Below, piece by piece: positions 19,801 to 28,299 of a DNA stretch of 64,000 nucleotides. Position 1 is the stretch's first letter. Every line of letters starts with the position of its first letter. A program made the translations under genes and the position numbers. The notes beneath the pieces were generated by a model. The model was not told where the DNA came from, made no database searches, and worked only from the letters and a program-made list of their open reading frames with translations. The DNA is from Planctomycetota bacterium (GTDB lineage Bacteria; Planctomycetota; UBA8108; JACQVS01), in contig JANQLS010000175.1 in NCBI GenBank assembly GCA_028280485.1, forward strand, positions 1-64,000. The letters run 5' to 3'.

Positions 19801-22063
19801 GTTGGTTGCCTTGGCCGAATCCGGTGAACCATCTTTCTTTGCGGTCGGCCCTTCCATCGCCATCGGTATCTTCTAAGTACCAGATATCAGGAGAAGCGGT
19901 TACGAGGACGCCCTTTCTCCAGGCCAGGATGTCGGTGGGAAATCGTAAGTCTTCACAGAAGATGACTGAAGAATCGTACTTACCATCGCCATCGTGATCT
20001 CGAAGGTAGCGGACTCTACCGCCAGGCTTTCCTTTGCCATCGATGCCATTGGGATAGTCGGCCATTTCAACTACCCAAAGTCGACCATCGCTTCCCCAAT
20101 CCATCGATACGGGATCTTGAACTAAGGGTTCGCTGGCGACTAACTCCACTTCGAAACGCGGAGCCACTTCGATTGATCGAAGGGAAGTCTTGGGGGACTT
20201 CGGTAAGGGTTGTAAAGTTCCTAAGAGAGAATCGTAGGACCGACGATCGACTAAGTCGGGGAGCCCACTTGTGTCTTCATTTTGAACCCACATGTGTTTA
20301 TAAGAAAACCACGCTCCGTTGGATTCTTGTCCACGAACAATCATCGGAATAGCGTTCCCTTGAGGGCGGGTTCCCGATTGGGCTTGACGATCCCAACCCT
20401 TCTCTTTTGAAGAGAAGACGTGAAGAGCGTATTTCTTTTCGTTGGAAAAGATGATGTCTTCAAATCCATCTCCATTGAAATCCACAAAGCGAAGACCCGC
20501 ATCTTTCCCGTTACTTTGAACGATGGGATTTTTATCGGGAAGGGAATAGGGGAGTTGCTTCCAATTCTTATTCGTTTGAACTCTGGTGAAGACCGCGTTT
20601 TGGTCGGGGTTTGCAAGGATTAGTTCGCAAGTACCATCGCCGTCGATGTCTCGAAGTCGGACCCCATAGTCGACCGAATTTTTAGAGGTAATTAATTCCT
20701 TCCCTTCTAAAGTTAAACCTTGAAGGTAGGAATCATCTTTTTCCCAGCGATCGTTTTTAAAGTGCCAAGTTCCTTTGGCGTGTTCATTGTTTACAAGAAA
20801 ACTGGCAGTGTGATTTTTACCGTAAGTGAAGAAGCGAATCCCGGGATTACGGAGAGAAGCTCCTTTGCTATAATTTTTTTCAATGAGGGAGGCGGGAAAA
20901 GTAGTTTCTTTCCACGATTGAGATTTTGGGTGCCAGATTCGGGTTCTTTTCGTTTTAGGGTTCCCCGTGATGACATCCATGAAACCATCGTTATTGAGAT
21001 CGACCAAGCGAGTACCGTTGTCTGTACCATCGGAGGCTCGAAGCGGAGATCCCGCCATTAGGTGTTTCTCAATGCGATCTTGGCATTCCTTGAAGTTTAA
21101 AAACTTAACTTTTTTCCCGTGTTTTGAGACGGAGTATCGAATGAGTTCTACCACTTGATCGTTACGGATCCATCCGTGGGGATGGAAAACCAATGTGTAG
21201 ACTCCCTTTTTAACGACCGTGATGTCGAGAACCGTTTTGAGGTCTTCAACCGTTCGAGGATTGTTGTTCCCTTGAATATTCTGGGCTTCCCAATCACTTG
21301 GTACAACACAGGGATACTGCCAGCAGAGATTATCGATGACATAGGGATAGGGGTAATTCTCGATTTTATTGACGAATGAAGGTGAAGGGAAATAGCGCTC
21401 AAATCGGGAGTGCCCCTGTTCATTCGCGACTAAGTTCTTGGGGATCTCTTCATCATCGGGAGTGAACAGATTGAAGACCGAACTATCTATTCTTAGAAAA
21501 TTCCCATCAGGGGTTGTTCGGTTAAAAATCTCCACCCAAAATCGAGGGCTCGATGTGTTTCTGGAATCGCAACAAGGCATGCGATAGGCGACAGGATGGC
21601 TGTTGGGAATCTTGGCCATCAAATCGATGCAACGATCGTAAGTCGATCGAGCTCGAGCAAAATCACCGCCATGTAGACAGGGGCAGGGATGGTCGATGGT
21701 ATGAGGCTCTAGGCTGAGCCCCTCTTTTAACCAAGTTTGAAGATGTGGGTCTTCAGGATTTAAACTATTGGTCATGATGCTCACGGGAGCGCGACCATCG
21801 ATTTTCTTTAATTCATCTAATATAGGTCGAAGATAGTTTTCATAGTGTTGAGTGCTCCGCATGTCATCGATGGAGAGGATGACCACGGCTTCCACACCTT
21901 CTTCACCTACCCATTGCGGGGTAATCAGCTTTGGGAAGTCTTTGTGAACGTAGTAGGGACCGGTAGCTTGATCGAGATAAGTTAGGCGATTCGCGGGATT
22001 AGCAGCAACTTTAAATGTAAAACCCAAAAACAGAATTAATAGAACTTGGGTAAGTTTCTGCAT
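16883..22063 (-). CDS. Giant deacetylase-like / FG-GAP / PVC dehydrogenase / HEAT / cytochrome fusion protein
   Basis: 1726 aa with a signal peptide (about 1-21). Domains in order: a NodB-like polysaccharide-deacetylase region (about 55-330; LSIDDM and HTIDHP as possible metal ligands); FG-GAP/VCBS repeats (about 345-610; LVDLNNDGFMDVITG, LRDIDGDGTCELI, FVDFNGDGFEDIIF); a PVC-type dehydrogenase propeller (about 650-1050); HEAT repeats (about 1070-1380); a cytochrome domain with CASCH near 1442-1446; and a C-terminal beta-rich module (about 1560-1715) that may bind carbohydrate. It is the last gene of operon 2, 32 bp after the DUF1501 gene. The combination of a glycan-acting fold with an electron-transfer domain suggests extracytoplasmic oxidation of a polysaccharide; that is inference. 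Confidence 0.88.
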   Translation of the reverse strand: MQKLTQVLLILFLGFTFKVAANPANRLTYLDQATGPYYVHKDFPKLITPQWVGEEGVEAVVILSIDDMRSTQHYENYLRPILDELKKIDGRAPVSIMTNSLNPEDPHLQTWLKEGLSLEPHTIDHPCPCLHGGDFARARSTYDRCIDLMAKIPNSHPVAYRMPCCDSRNTSSPRFWVEIFNRTTPDGNFLRIDSSVFNLFTPDDEEIPKNLVANEQGHSRFERYFPSPSFVNKIENYPYPYVIDNLCWQYPCVVPSDWEAQNIQGNNNPRTVEDLKTVLDITVVKKGVYTLVFHPHGWIRNDQVVELIRYSVSKHGKKVKFLNFKECQDRIEKHLMAGSPLRASDGTDNGTRLVDLNNDGFMDVITGNPKTKRTRIWHPKSQSWKETTFPASLIEKNYSKGASLRNPGIRFFTYGKNHTASFLVNNEHAKGTWHFKNDRWEKDDSYLQGLTLEGKELITSKNSVDYGVRLRDIDGDGTCELILANPDQNAVFTRVQTNKNWKQLPYSLPDKNPIVQSNGKDAGLRFVDFNGDGFEDIIFSNEKKYALHVFSSKEKGWDRQAQSGTRPQGNAIPMIVRGQESNGAWFSYKHMWVQNEDTSGLPDLVDRRSYDSLLGTLQPLPKSPKTSLRSIEVAPRFEVELVASEPLVQDPVSMDWGSDGRLWVVEMADYPNGIDGKGKPGGRVRYLRDHDGDGKYDSSVIFCEDLRFPTDILAWRKGVLVTASPDIWYLEDTDGDGRADRKERWFTGFGQGNQQHQVNGLVWGLDNWVHVANGDSHGVITSPKSKDRVNISGRDLRIQPDTGKIEALSGYTQHGRNRDDWGNWFGANNSFPLYQYILEDRYLKRNPHVRYTSSSHRVSTLDNSPLYPISRVMSHWSGYVPPPPGQPGRFTSGCGTIRFRDTSLGSDVYENMFTSAPVHNIVHRRQLRWNGLRLDQTKPEEEIQSEFLRSSDSWFRPTMLRTGPDGALWIADMYRLVIEHPTWIADDLEKIVDVRSGADRGRIYRVKLRDQKSWTPPHFNKLNTQDIIDLLKHPNGWIRDRAHRELLWRDQQKPTSLLVKTFIESANPLQRLHTLCVLDGLKTLPEEIHLIALNDPHPHVRRHAIRIAEKTGRSADNSQIIEALIRQAEAEDHPQVLLQLANSVGEFNSIALSEALGSLLARHHQNPYMVSAGLSSSGRAPESVLNGLLSSKNQAANGSNLVSALIRTALGNGDQKQIRSCITILLNSEPSVQEWQLKVLAELETHLRVKDLSLEKLASNSEVKTQLDRLRKQSRALLKKKQTSIASKRIFLNLLQIQESTLNEDISLVLHLACHSSDATLKRAAFKTLDRFPFKAVSKSILENWDKYPDSIKAQLLSYLIKNGAGTVSLLKAIEKKQVSIGEIQATHRQFLLKHPNGEISSLASKFFRKNAHPEKQKLIDSYLASATRKPDANQGLSIFSKHCASCHKVGAVGHEVGPNLMGLVTKTPEYFTTHILDPNRAIEDKYKNYTVITNKGEIHSGILKEETSTSITLQGLNNIQAQLLKKDILPGTLQRSSDSMMPNGLEEFITPDAMIDVIAYILENQVPPKKFAGNQPQVVKAGDGKVFRLQATHAEIYGNTLVFEGRYKNLGFWGSENDQAIWTLEHSAQSATFEVYLDWAAAQNIANNPFILQAGDQVLQGRVGSTGTWDDYRQIKLGEIKLPTGTTRLSFKAQGQPRGFLIDLREICLVRTGHPPPPPFKQAKN

Positions 22064-22095
22064 CCATCTATCCCGGTTCGTTTTTAATTATAGTT

Positions 22096-23517
22096 TTAAG
22101 CCAAAATATCTTTGACGACCTTACCGTGAACATCGGTCAATCGATAATCGCGACCCCCGTGGTGGAACGTCAAGCGTTCGTGATCAAAACCCAACAGGTG
22201 TAAAATTGTAGCCTGAATGTCGTGAACATGGATGGGCTTTTCAGTGATATGGAAGCCAAAATCATCCGTCTTCCCGATCGTTAGGCCCGATTGAACTCCT
22301 CCTCCTGCCATCCACATAGTAAAGGCTTGAGGATGATGGTCTCGGCCGGCATTTCTTCCCAAGGCAGGATTGGTTTCGACCATGGGAGTCCGCCCAAATT
22401 CCCCACCCCAAATGACCAAGGTCTCATCTAACATGCCACGACGCTTCAAATCTTGCACTAGGGCGGTGGTGGCTTGATCGGTGGTTCGACAGTTGCCTTC
22501 TACGTTGCCCTTGACGTTACTGTGGGCGTCCCATCCTTCATGATAAATATTGATGAAGCGCACTCCGCGTTCCACCATCCTTCGCGCTAATAAGCACGAC
22601 CTGGCAAAGGAAGGTTTTTTAGGATCGCAACCGTAGAGATCTAAGGTTTCCTTCGATTCATCCGAAAGATCCATCAACTCTGGAGAGGAAATCTGCAAAC
22701 GTGAAGCCATTTCAAAGGAAGAGATTCGAGTTGAAATTTCGGGATCGCCGACCGCACCTAATCTCAATCGATTTAAGTCATTGATGAGATCGTAGGTGTC
22801 GGTTTGAACTTGCGGTGAGAAATCTTTTGGAGTTGAAACATTGAGAATGGGATTTTGCCCATCGCGGAATCGAACTCCAGTATAGATCGTAGGTAGAAAG
22901 CCACTCGACCAGAGGGTCGCCCCGCCACTCAGACCGGAACCCCGCATAACCACAAAGGCCGGCAGGTTTTGGGTTTCGGCGCCTAAACCGTAGAGTGCCC
23001 ATGAACCTAAACTCGGCCTTCCTGGTTGAGAGAAGCCGGTATTGAAGAAGATTTGAGCGGGGGCGTGATTGAATTGATCGGTGTGAACTGAACGAATCAA
23101 GCAGATGTCGTCCACGACTTTTGGGAGGTGCTTTAATGGAGAACCTAATACTGCTTGCGATTTACCGTGACGACTGAATTTAAATCGGGGTCCCATCACC
23201 GCGGCATTGGGTTGAATGAATGCGTAGCGCTGATCACCCACGACGGATTTGGGCAGTGGTTTTCCTTCGAGCTGGGTCAGAGTTGGCTTCGGATCGAAAA
23301 GTTCCAACTGGCTGGGAGCTCCACCCATGAAAAGATGGATAACTGCTTTAGCCTTCGCTTTGAAGTGAGGTTTCTTAGGAGCGAGAGGATCATTGTTTTC
23401 AGCTGCAGAGCTCACCTGGGATTTCCAAGCTTGAGTCAACAAGCTCGCGGCAGCAATTTTTCCTAATCCGACAGAACAGTTTTTGAGGAAATGGCGGCGT
23501 GATAGGTCGTACATCAT
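22096..23517 (-). CDS. DUF1501 family protein, Tat-exported
   Basis: About 473 aa. A classical Tat motif, SRRHFLK, lies near the N-terminus. A TTG at 23523 is in frame and overlaps the previous stop, but the ATG-ATG pair at 23517/23514 is the more likely start. DUF1501 landmarks are complete: FMGGAPSQLELFDPKP, ETLVIWGGEFGRTPM, DHHPQAFTMWMAGGG and HDIQATILHLLGFDHERL. Second gene of operon 2, directly after the DUF1549/1553 gene. The reaction is unknown; the family has an alkaline-phosphatase-like fold. Confidence 0.92.
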   Translation of the reverse strand: MMYDLSRRHFLKNCSVGLGKIAAASLLTQAWKSQVSSAAENNDPLAPKKPHFKAKAKAVIHLFMGGAPSQLELFDPKPTLTQLEGKPLPKSVVGDQRYAFIQPNAAVMGPRFKFSRHGKSQAVLGSPLKHLPKVVDDICLIRSVHTDQFNHAPAQIFFNTGFSQPGRPSLGSWALYGLGAETQNLPAFVVMRGSGLSGGATLWSSGFLPTIYTGVRFRDGQNPILNVSTPKDFSPQVQTDTYDLINDLNRLRLGAVGDPEISTRISSFEMASRLQISSPELMDLSDESKETLDLYGCDPKKPSFARSCLLARRMVERGVRFINIYHEGWDAHSNVKGNVEGNCRTTDQATTALVQDLKRRGMLDETLVIWGGEFGRTPMVETNPALGRNAGRDHHPQAFTMWMAGGGVQSGLTIGKTDDFGFHITEKPIHVHDIQATILHLLGFDHERLTFHHGGRDYRLTDVHGKVVKDILA

Positions 23518-23519
23518 TT

Positions 23520-26500
23520 TCAATTCTTATTGACGGCTTCATCCAGTGAGATTAAGGCTCGGGTGAGAGCCGACCAATTTCGGTGCTTTTGGTAGAAAGC
23601 GCTGAGTCTTTGAAGTTCCTCAGGGCTAGGATTTCGAGTTAATACTCTCTTAAAAGCTTGGGTTATCTTAGATTCAGTGCTTCCCTTTGCCTGTTCAAGA
23701 CGCTTACCGAATTCATTGAAGATCTCGACAAACATCGGATCATTCAAAAGGGTCAAGGCCTGAAGCGGAGTATTTGAGCGGTCTCGTTTTGCTAAGCAAA
23801 ATTCACCGCTTCCTCCATCAAAGGTGAGAATCATGGCAAAGGGAGCAGTTCTCTTTAAATAGATGTAAACACTTCGGCGGAAGCGTTCGGGAGCGGGATT
23901 CGGATTCCAGCGAGGACGACCGTAAGCAGCTTCGGTGACTCCTCCGGGTTGCGGTGGGCGGATGGGTGGCCCAAACATTTTAGAATTTAATAGACCAGCT
24001 GATTTCAAAGCGGAGTCCCGGATGATTTCTGCTTCGAGGCGCTGGCGGGGGAAACGCGCCAACCAACGAGTTTCAGATGGCTTTTCTTCAAAGGATGATG
24101 ATCGACGGTAGGTGCGGCTCATCACGATATGGCGATGTAATTTTTTGATCGACCAGTTTTGATCCATCATGTAGTTGGCTAGGTAATCGAGAAGGTCGGG
24201 ATGGCTCGGGGGAGAGCCCTGCATGCCGAAGTCGTCGACCGTGGTGACGAGGCCGGTTCCGAAAAATGCCGCCCAATGACGGTTTGCGATGACTCTTCCC
24301 GTAAGGGGGTTATCTTTCGAGACTAACCATTTTGCAAATTCTAATCGATTTTTAGGGACTGCCTTTAAATTGACGGTCAAGGCTTGCGGTAATTTTGCGT
24401 AGACCTGTTCTTTGGGTTGAGTGTACTCCCCCCGGTGATGGCGAAAAGTGCTTCGAGGGAAGGGCGAAGGGCGTTCCTTCATGATCAGAGTACGGGTTCC
24501 CCGGGGGCGTTTTTTCAATTGACGAATCCTTTGAGTGAAGCTCTTGAGTTCAGGAGCTTGAAGCAAGAAGGCCTGAAGGAGTTCGTCCTGTTCTTTCGCG
24601 CCTAAGCTTTCAAATTTTTTGAGGAGAAGGCGATCGAGGAGGTTCGATCGCATCGTGGCAAAAGAATTGGGCATGGAAGTCGCAGAGAGTCGAAACTTTC
24701 CCAATGAGCTTGCGTAGTGACGCCCGAAGTGCATTTCGAGTTTTACTGGAGTACCCGCTGGAATCGGTTTTTCGAGTTCAAACACGGCGACGTGACGTTC
24801 ACCAATTTTTCCCGAGACAGACCAACCCGTTTGAATATCACCGTCGGTAGCGAGTTTCGCCGAAACGGGGTTGTTACCAAAACGGTTTTTAGCGTAGGTT
24901 TCAGTGGCGTTCTTTACTTTGCGTCCCTCTACGATGAACTCGGTAAGGTAGAAATCTCCTTTTCGTCCCTCGTAAAACGTACTTCCGGGACCGCCGTCGG
25001 GTAAGCGAGCATCGGGAAGCGCTTCTAATCGAAGAGCGCGAATTTCAGATTTTGCGGGGGCGAGTTCAAGGTTGTAGACATCGTGTTTAGAGGTGTCTCC
25101 ACCCTGAAAGATGATGCCATCACCTTCGTGAACCAAGTAAGGCACATTGGCTGAGAGTTTATTCGGTAGTAATGTTTCCCAAGAAGTGGCCGCCTCCCGT
25201 TCACGTTCCCTCCAAGCTTTAAATGCTTTTTCCATTTCAGCCCGGGGGGACTCCGCGTCGGATTTCAGCTTAGCTTGCCCTAAACTGATTCTGAATTTTC
25301 CGATCGTGTGTTGACTGCCAAGATTTTGAGTGAGCTTCACAGTCAGATGGGCTCCTCCTTTATAAGCGACCGGATCGGTGAAAAAGAAGCTTGCGGATCG
25401 ATCTTTATTCAGTGGATAGTCGGGATTGTGGATTCCCCAGCCCCCTGAAAGTTTACCGTCGATGGCGTGCGACACCTCAAAGGTGGGTTGCTCGATATCA
25501 GCTTTGGCATCGAGGAAGCGAACAATTCTTTTTTGACCGGGATACTTGAGAGGGCTGACCGTAATTTCAATTTCACTTAAGACGAAGTTCCCGTGGGCCG
25601 TTCGTCCCGGTCCTTTGCCTTGGTGGGTTAAGGTTTCTAGTCGGAGTGCAATTATCTTTTCTAACTCGGTGCTCAATTCTACGGTGTAAACATTGGTGGC
25701 AGGATTTTCACCGTGCAGAAGGACTTCTCCCTTTGAGTTTATTTTAACCTCAGTTTTATTCTTAACTTTGACTTCCTTCGGAACGACGGTTTGAAATTCG
25801 AAGGATTGAGAAGAGGGCCACTTAGAGGGAAGAGCTTTAAGAAGGCGTTCCGCTTCTTTGAGATTGTTTTTGAATTGAGCTTCGTTCTCTTTAGAGCTGA
25901 TCAAGTACTCCGGCTCATCCGCATTATTGAGGTAAGCCATCATGCTGAAGTATTCTGGATGAGTGATGGGATCGTATTTATGAGTGTGACATTGCGCACA
26001 ACCTAAGGTGAGCCCTAACCAGGTTGTTCCGGTGGTGGTCATGCGATCGGTCATCGCATGGTAACGAAACTCTAAGGGGTCGATTCCCCCTTCTTCATTG
26101 AGCATCGTATTTCGGTGAAATCCCGTCGCGATCAATTGATCAGGAGTGGGGGAGGGAAGCATATCTCCTGCGAGTTGCTCGATGGTGAATTGATCGAAGG
26201 GCATGTCATCATTGATAGACTTGATGACCCAATCTCGATAGGGCCAGATACTTCGGTCTCGATCCTTTTCGTAGCCGTTCGTATCGGCGTAACGAGCGAG
26301 ATCTAACCAACGTCTCGCCCAGCGCTCACCGTATTGAGGAGAACTGAGGAGTCGATTGACGATTTTTACATAATGCGTGTAGCTGGGATTTTTGAGAAAC
26401 GCTTCTGTCTCTTCTAAACTCGGGGGTAAGCCGATGAGATCTAAGTAAACCCTCCTCAGTAAAGTTGCGGGATCAGCTAACTCCGCAGGTTTCAGTTTTT

Positions 26501-26924
26501 TTTCTTTTAGTTTTCGATCGATGAAATAATCGATGGGATGAGCCGTGTCGGGGAGTTTATATCTTTTGGGTTTAACGAAGGCCCAATGCTTCTCGTATTT
26601 GGCTCCTTCGGCCACCCAGCGTTTTAAGATTTGAATTTGCTCAGGCGTTAAATTTTTATTCGAAGACGGGGGAGGCATAATCTCATCGGGATCATCTGAT
26701 GTGATCCTTTCGATCACTTTTTTCAGATCAGCCTGTCCTGGAACATCGAGACGGGTTTTAGCTTTACGGTCGACTTTGTCTGGCCCATGACATCTGAAAC
26801 AATTCAAGCTGAGGATAGGCCGAACGTCTCGGGAGTAACTCAATTCTTCTGATTTTCCGGTGTCGATCACCAGGAAATTCAGTAAGGTGAGCAAGCTAAG
26901 AGTGAAGAATGGTTTGTCGAACAT
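23520..26924 (-). CDS. PSCyt1-DUF1549-DUF1553 protein (planctomycete cytochrome module)
   Basis: 1134 aa, first gene of operon 2. The signal peptide spans about 1-25. The N-terminal cytochrome-like domain has haem motif CFRCHG (C42, C45, H46) and the segment EIMPPPSS. DUF1549 follows (about 130-335; LIGLPPSL, AQCHTHKYDPITHPEYF). Two beta-rich insert modules of similar layout come next (about 370-560 and 600-760, each containing an ALRLE block). DUF1553 is at the C-terminus (VIANRHWAAFFGTGLV; SHPDLLDYLA; MSRTYRRSSS; LTLLNDP). This is the full-length architecture of the family, unlike the gene at 5858. Probably exported and haem-binding. Confidence 0.93.
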   Translation of the reverse strand: MFDKPFFTLSLLTLLNFLVIDTGKSEELSYSRDVRPILSLNCFRCHGPDKVDRKAKTRLDVPGQADLKKVIERITSDDPDEIMPPPSSNKNLTPEQIQILKRWVAEGAKYEKHWAFVKPKRYKLPDTAHPIDYFIDRKLKEKKLKPAELADPATLLRRVYLDLIGLPPSLEETEAFLKNPSYTHYVKIVNRLLSSPQYGERWARRWLDLARYADTNGYEKDRDRSIWPYRDWVIKSINDDMPFDQFTIEQLAGDMLPSPTPDQLIATGFHRNTMLNEEGGIDPLEFRYHAMTDRMTTTGTTWLGLTLGCAQCHTHKYDPITHPEYFSMMAYLNNADEPEYLISSKENEAQFKNNLKEAERLLKALPSKWPSSQSFEFQTVVPKEVKVKNKTEVKINSKGEVLLHGENPATNVYTVELSTELEKIIALRLETLTHQGKGPGRTAHGNFVLSEIEITVSPLKYPGQKRIVRFLDAKADIEQPTFEVSHAIDGKLSGGWGIHNPDYPLNKDRSASFFFTDPVAYKGGAHLTVKLTQNLGSQHTIGKFRISLGQAKLKSDAESPRAEMEKAFKAWREREREAATSWETLLPNKLSANVPYLVHEGDGIIFQGGDTSKHDVYNLELAPAKSEIRALRLEALPDARLPDGGPGSTFYEGRKGDFYLTEFIVEGRKVKNATETYAKNRFGNNPVSAKLATDGDIQTGWSVSGKIGERHVAVFELEKPIPAGTPVKLEMHFGRHYASSLGKFRLSATSMPNSFATMRSNLLDRLLLKKFESLGAKEQDELLQAFLLQAPELKSFTQRIRQLKKRPRGTRTLIMKERPSPFPRSTFRHHRGEYTQPKEQVYAKLPQALTVNLKAVPKNRLEFAKWLVSKDNPLTGRVIANRHWAAFFGTGLVTTVDDFGMQGSPPSHPDLLDYLANYMMDQNWSIKKLHRHIVMSRTYRRSSSFEEKPSETRWLARFPRQRLEAEIIRDSALKSAGLLNSKMFGPPIRPPQPGGVTEAAYGRPRWNPNPAPERFRRSVYIYLKRTAPFAMILTFDGGSGEFCLAKRDRSNTPLQALTLLNDPMFVEIFNEFGKRLEQAKGSTESKITQAFKRVLTRNPSPEELQRLSAFYQKHRNWSALTRALISLDEAVNKN

Positions 26925-27098
26925 AAGTCAATTTTTAGAGCTATTTTGGTCTTCTGAGGCGTAGTATTTTTAGAGAGTGATTCTCGTCAAAGTATTTCGA
27001 TTTATGAAACTCCCATCTTAACGGATTTATCGGTTGAAACCTACCCAGAGAATCACCATTAAACCTTCGTTTTGTTGAAAGAAATAGGCGCCAGTTGG

Positions 27099-28157
27099 AT
27101 GAAAACTCCTGAATTGTTGGAAGCTTACGATACCCACGTCTGTGGAGAGCCAGGCAGGGTCATCGTTTCGGGAATGCCCGATATTCCCGGTGAGTCGATG
27201 TTCGAAAAGATGAAGTTCCTCGAGGGGCAGTTTGATAGTGTGCGAAAATTGATGCTTCGCGAGCCTCGGGGTTACCCTGCGGCAAATTGTAACATCATTT
27301 TTCCTTCGACGAAGCCGGGTGTCGATGCTGGCTACGTCATCATGGAACAAGTGGAGTACGCTCCGATGTCCGGGACCAACACTATTGCGGTGACGACAGT
27401 TTTGATCGAAAGCGGAAGGGTTAAAGTCGAGGAACCCATCACGAAACTGACATTGGAATCTCCCGCCGGTTTAATTCAAATTGAAGCTGAGGTTGAAAAC
27501 GGAAAAGTTACAAAGGTGACCTTCGAGAACGTACCAGCTTTCAGTATTCACTTAGATCAACCTGTCGAAGTTCCCGAGTTGGGAACTGTGATGGTCGATG
27601 TGGCATGGGGAGGGATGTTTTTTGTGATCGCCGATGCTCCTTCTTTGGGTCTAAAGCTCACGCCGGACGAAGCCGGTGAGATCGTTCGCGTAGGGGAGAT
27701 GATCAAGGCTGCAACTCAAGAACAATTAGATTGCGTGCATCCCTTGAATCCCAAGTTTCGAGGAGTGACGATTGCTCAATTATCGGGTCCTCCATTAGAT
27801 GAAAACAATCAACGTCGAAACAGCGTAATCGTTTCAACCGGAGAATTGAATTGGGATAAACCCAATAGTTGGAAGGGAGCCTTGGATCGTTCCCCGTGTG
27901 GAACCGGGACTTGTGCTAAGATGGCAACGCTCTATTCCAAGGGGCAATTAGGCTTGAACCAAGAGTTTCACCATGAGGGAATATTGAGCACCGTCTTTAC
28001 TGGAAAATTATTACGGGAGACTCAAATAGGGGAATATAAGGCGGTGGTTCCCACTCTCTCGGGTTCCGCGTGGATTACTGGGCACGCGCATTATCGCTTA
28101 GATCCGAGTGATCCCTTTCCTGAGGGTTTTACGGTGGGGGATATTTGGGCGGAGTGA
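27099..28157 (+). CDS. Proline racemase / hydroxyproline epimerase / 3-hydroxyproline dehydratase family enzyme
   Basis: 352 aa from the ATG at 27099; a TTG at 27072 is also in frame but the family normally begins close to EAYDTHVCGEP. Family signatures are VSGMPDIPG, the first catalytic region MSGTNTIAVTTVLIESG, and the second region RSPCGTGTCAKMATLYSKG. The second catalytic Cys is present. At the first catalytic position, where racemases and most epimerases have MCGHG, this protein has MSGTN, i.e. Ser replaces Cys and the adjacent His is lost. That points away from true proline racemase toward a hydroxyproline epimerase or trans-3-hydroxy-L-proline dehydratase-like activity. Transcribed alone. 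Confidence 0.85.
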   Translation: MKTPELLEAYDTHVCGEPGRVIVSGMPDIPGESMFEKMKFLEGQFDSVRKLMLREPRGYPAANCNIIFPSTKPGVDAGYVIMEQVEYAPMSGTNTIAVTTVLIESGRVKVEEPITKLTLESPAGLIQIEAEVENGKVTKVTFENVPAFSIHLDQPVEVPELGTVMVDVAWGGMFFVIADAPSLGLKLTPDEAGEIVRVGEMIKAATQEQLDCVHPLNPKFRGVTIAQLSGPPLDENNQRRNSVIVSTGELNWDKPNSWKGALDRSPCGTGTCAKMATLYSKGQLGLNQEFHHEGILSTVFTGKLLRETQIGEYKAVVPTLSGSAWITGHAHYRLDPSDPFPEGFTVGDIWAE

Positions 28158-28172
28158 GCGTGATAGCTTTCT

Positions 28173-28258
28173 TTTCCCCTCGCTAGCGCTTCGGGCTAGT
28201 TAACGAGGTCGTTTCAATATTTAAACTTTAACTAGCCCGAAGCGCTAGCGAGGGGAAA
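28173..28258. repeat. Long inverted-repeat site 1 (31-bp arms)
   Basis: Arms 28173-28203 and 28228-28258 are perfect reverse complements (core CCCCTCGCTAGCGCTTCGGG) separated by 24 bases. The site lies 16 bp after the racemase stop and 41 bp before the sulfatase start. One of six such sites in this window. Confidence 0.9.
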
Positions 28259-28299
28259 GAAGTTGAATTACACCCCTCGAGTCTAAGCTCGTGATTTAA

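Noticed and set aside
27027-27350. Minus-strand frame opposite the start of the proline-racemase-family gene
   Set aside because: Antisense to a clearly conserved coding region; composition explained by the real gene.
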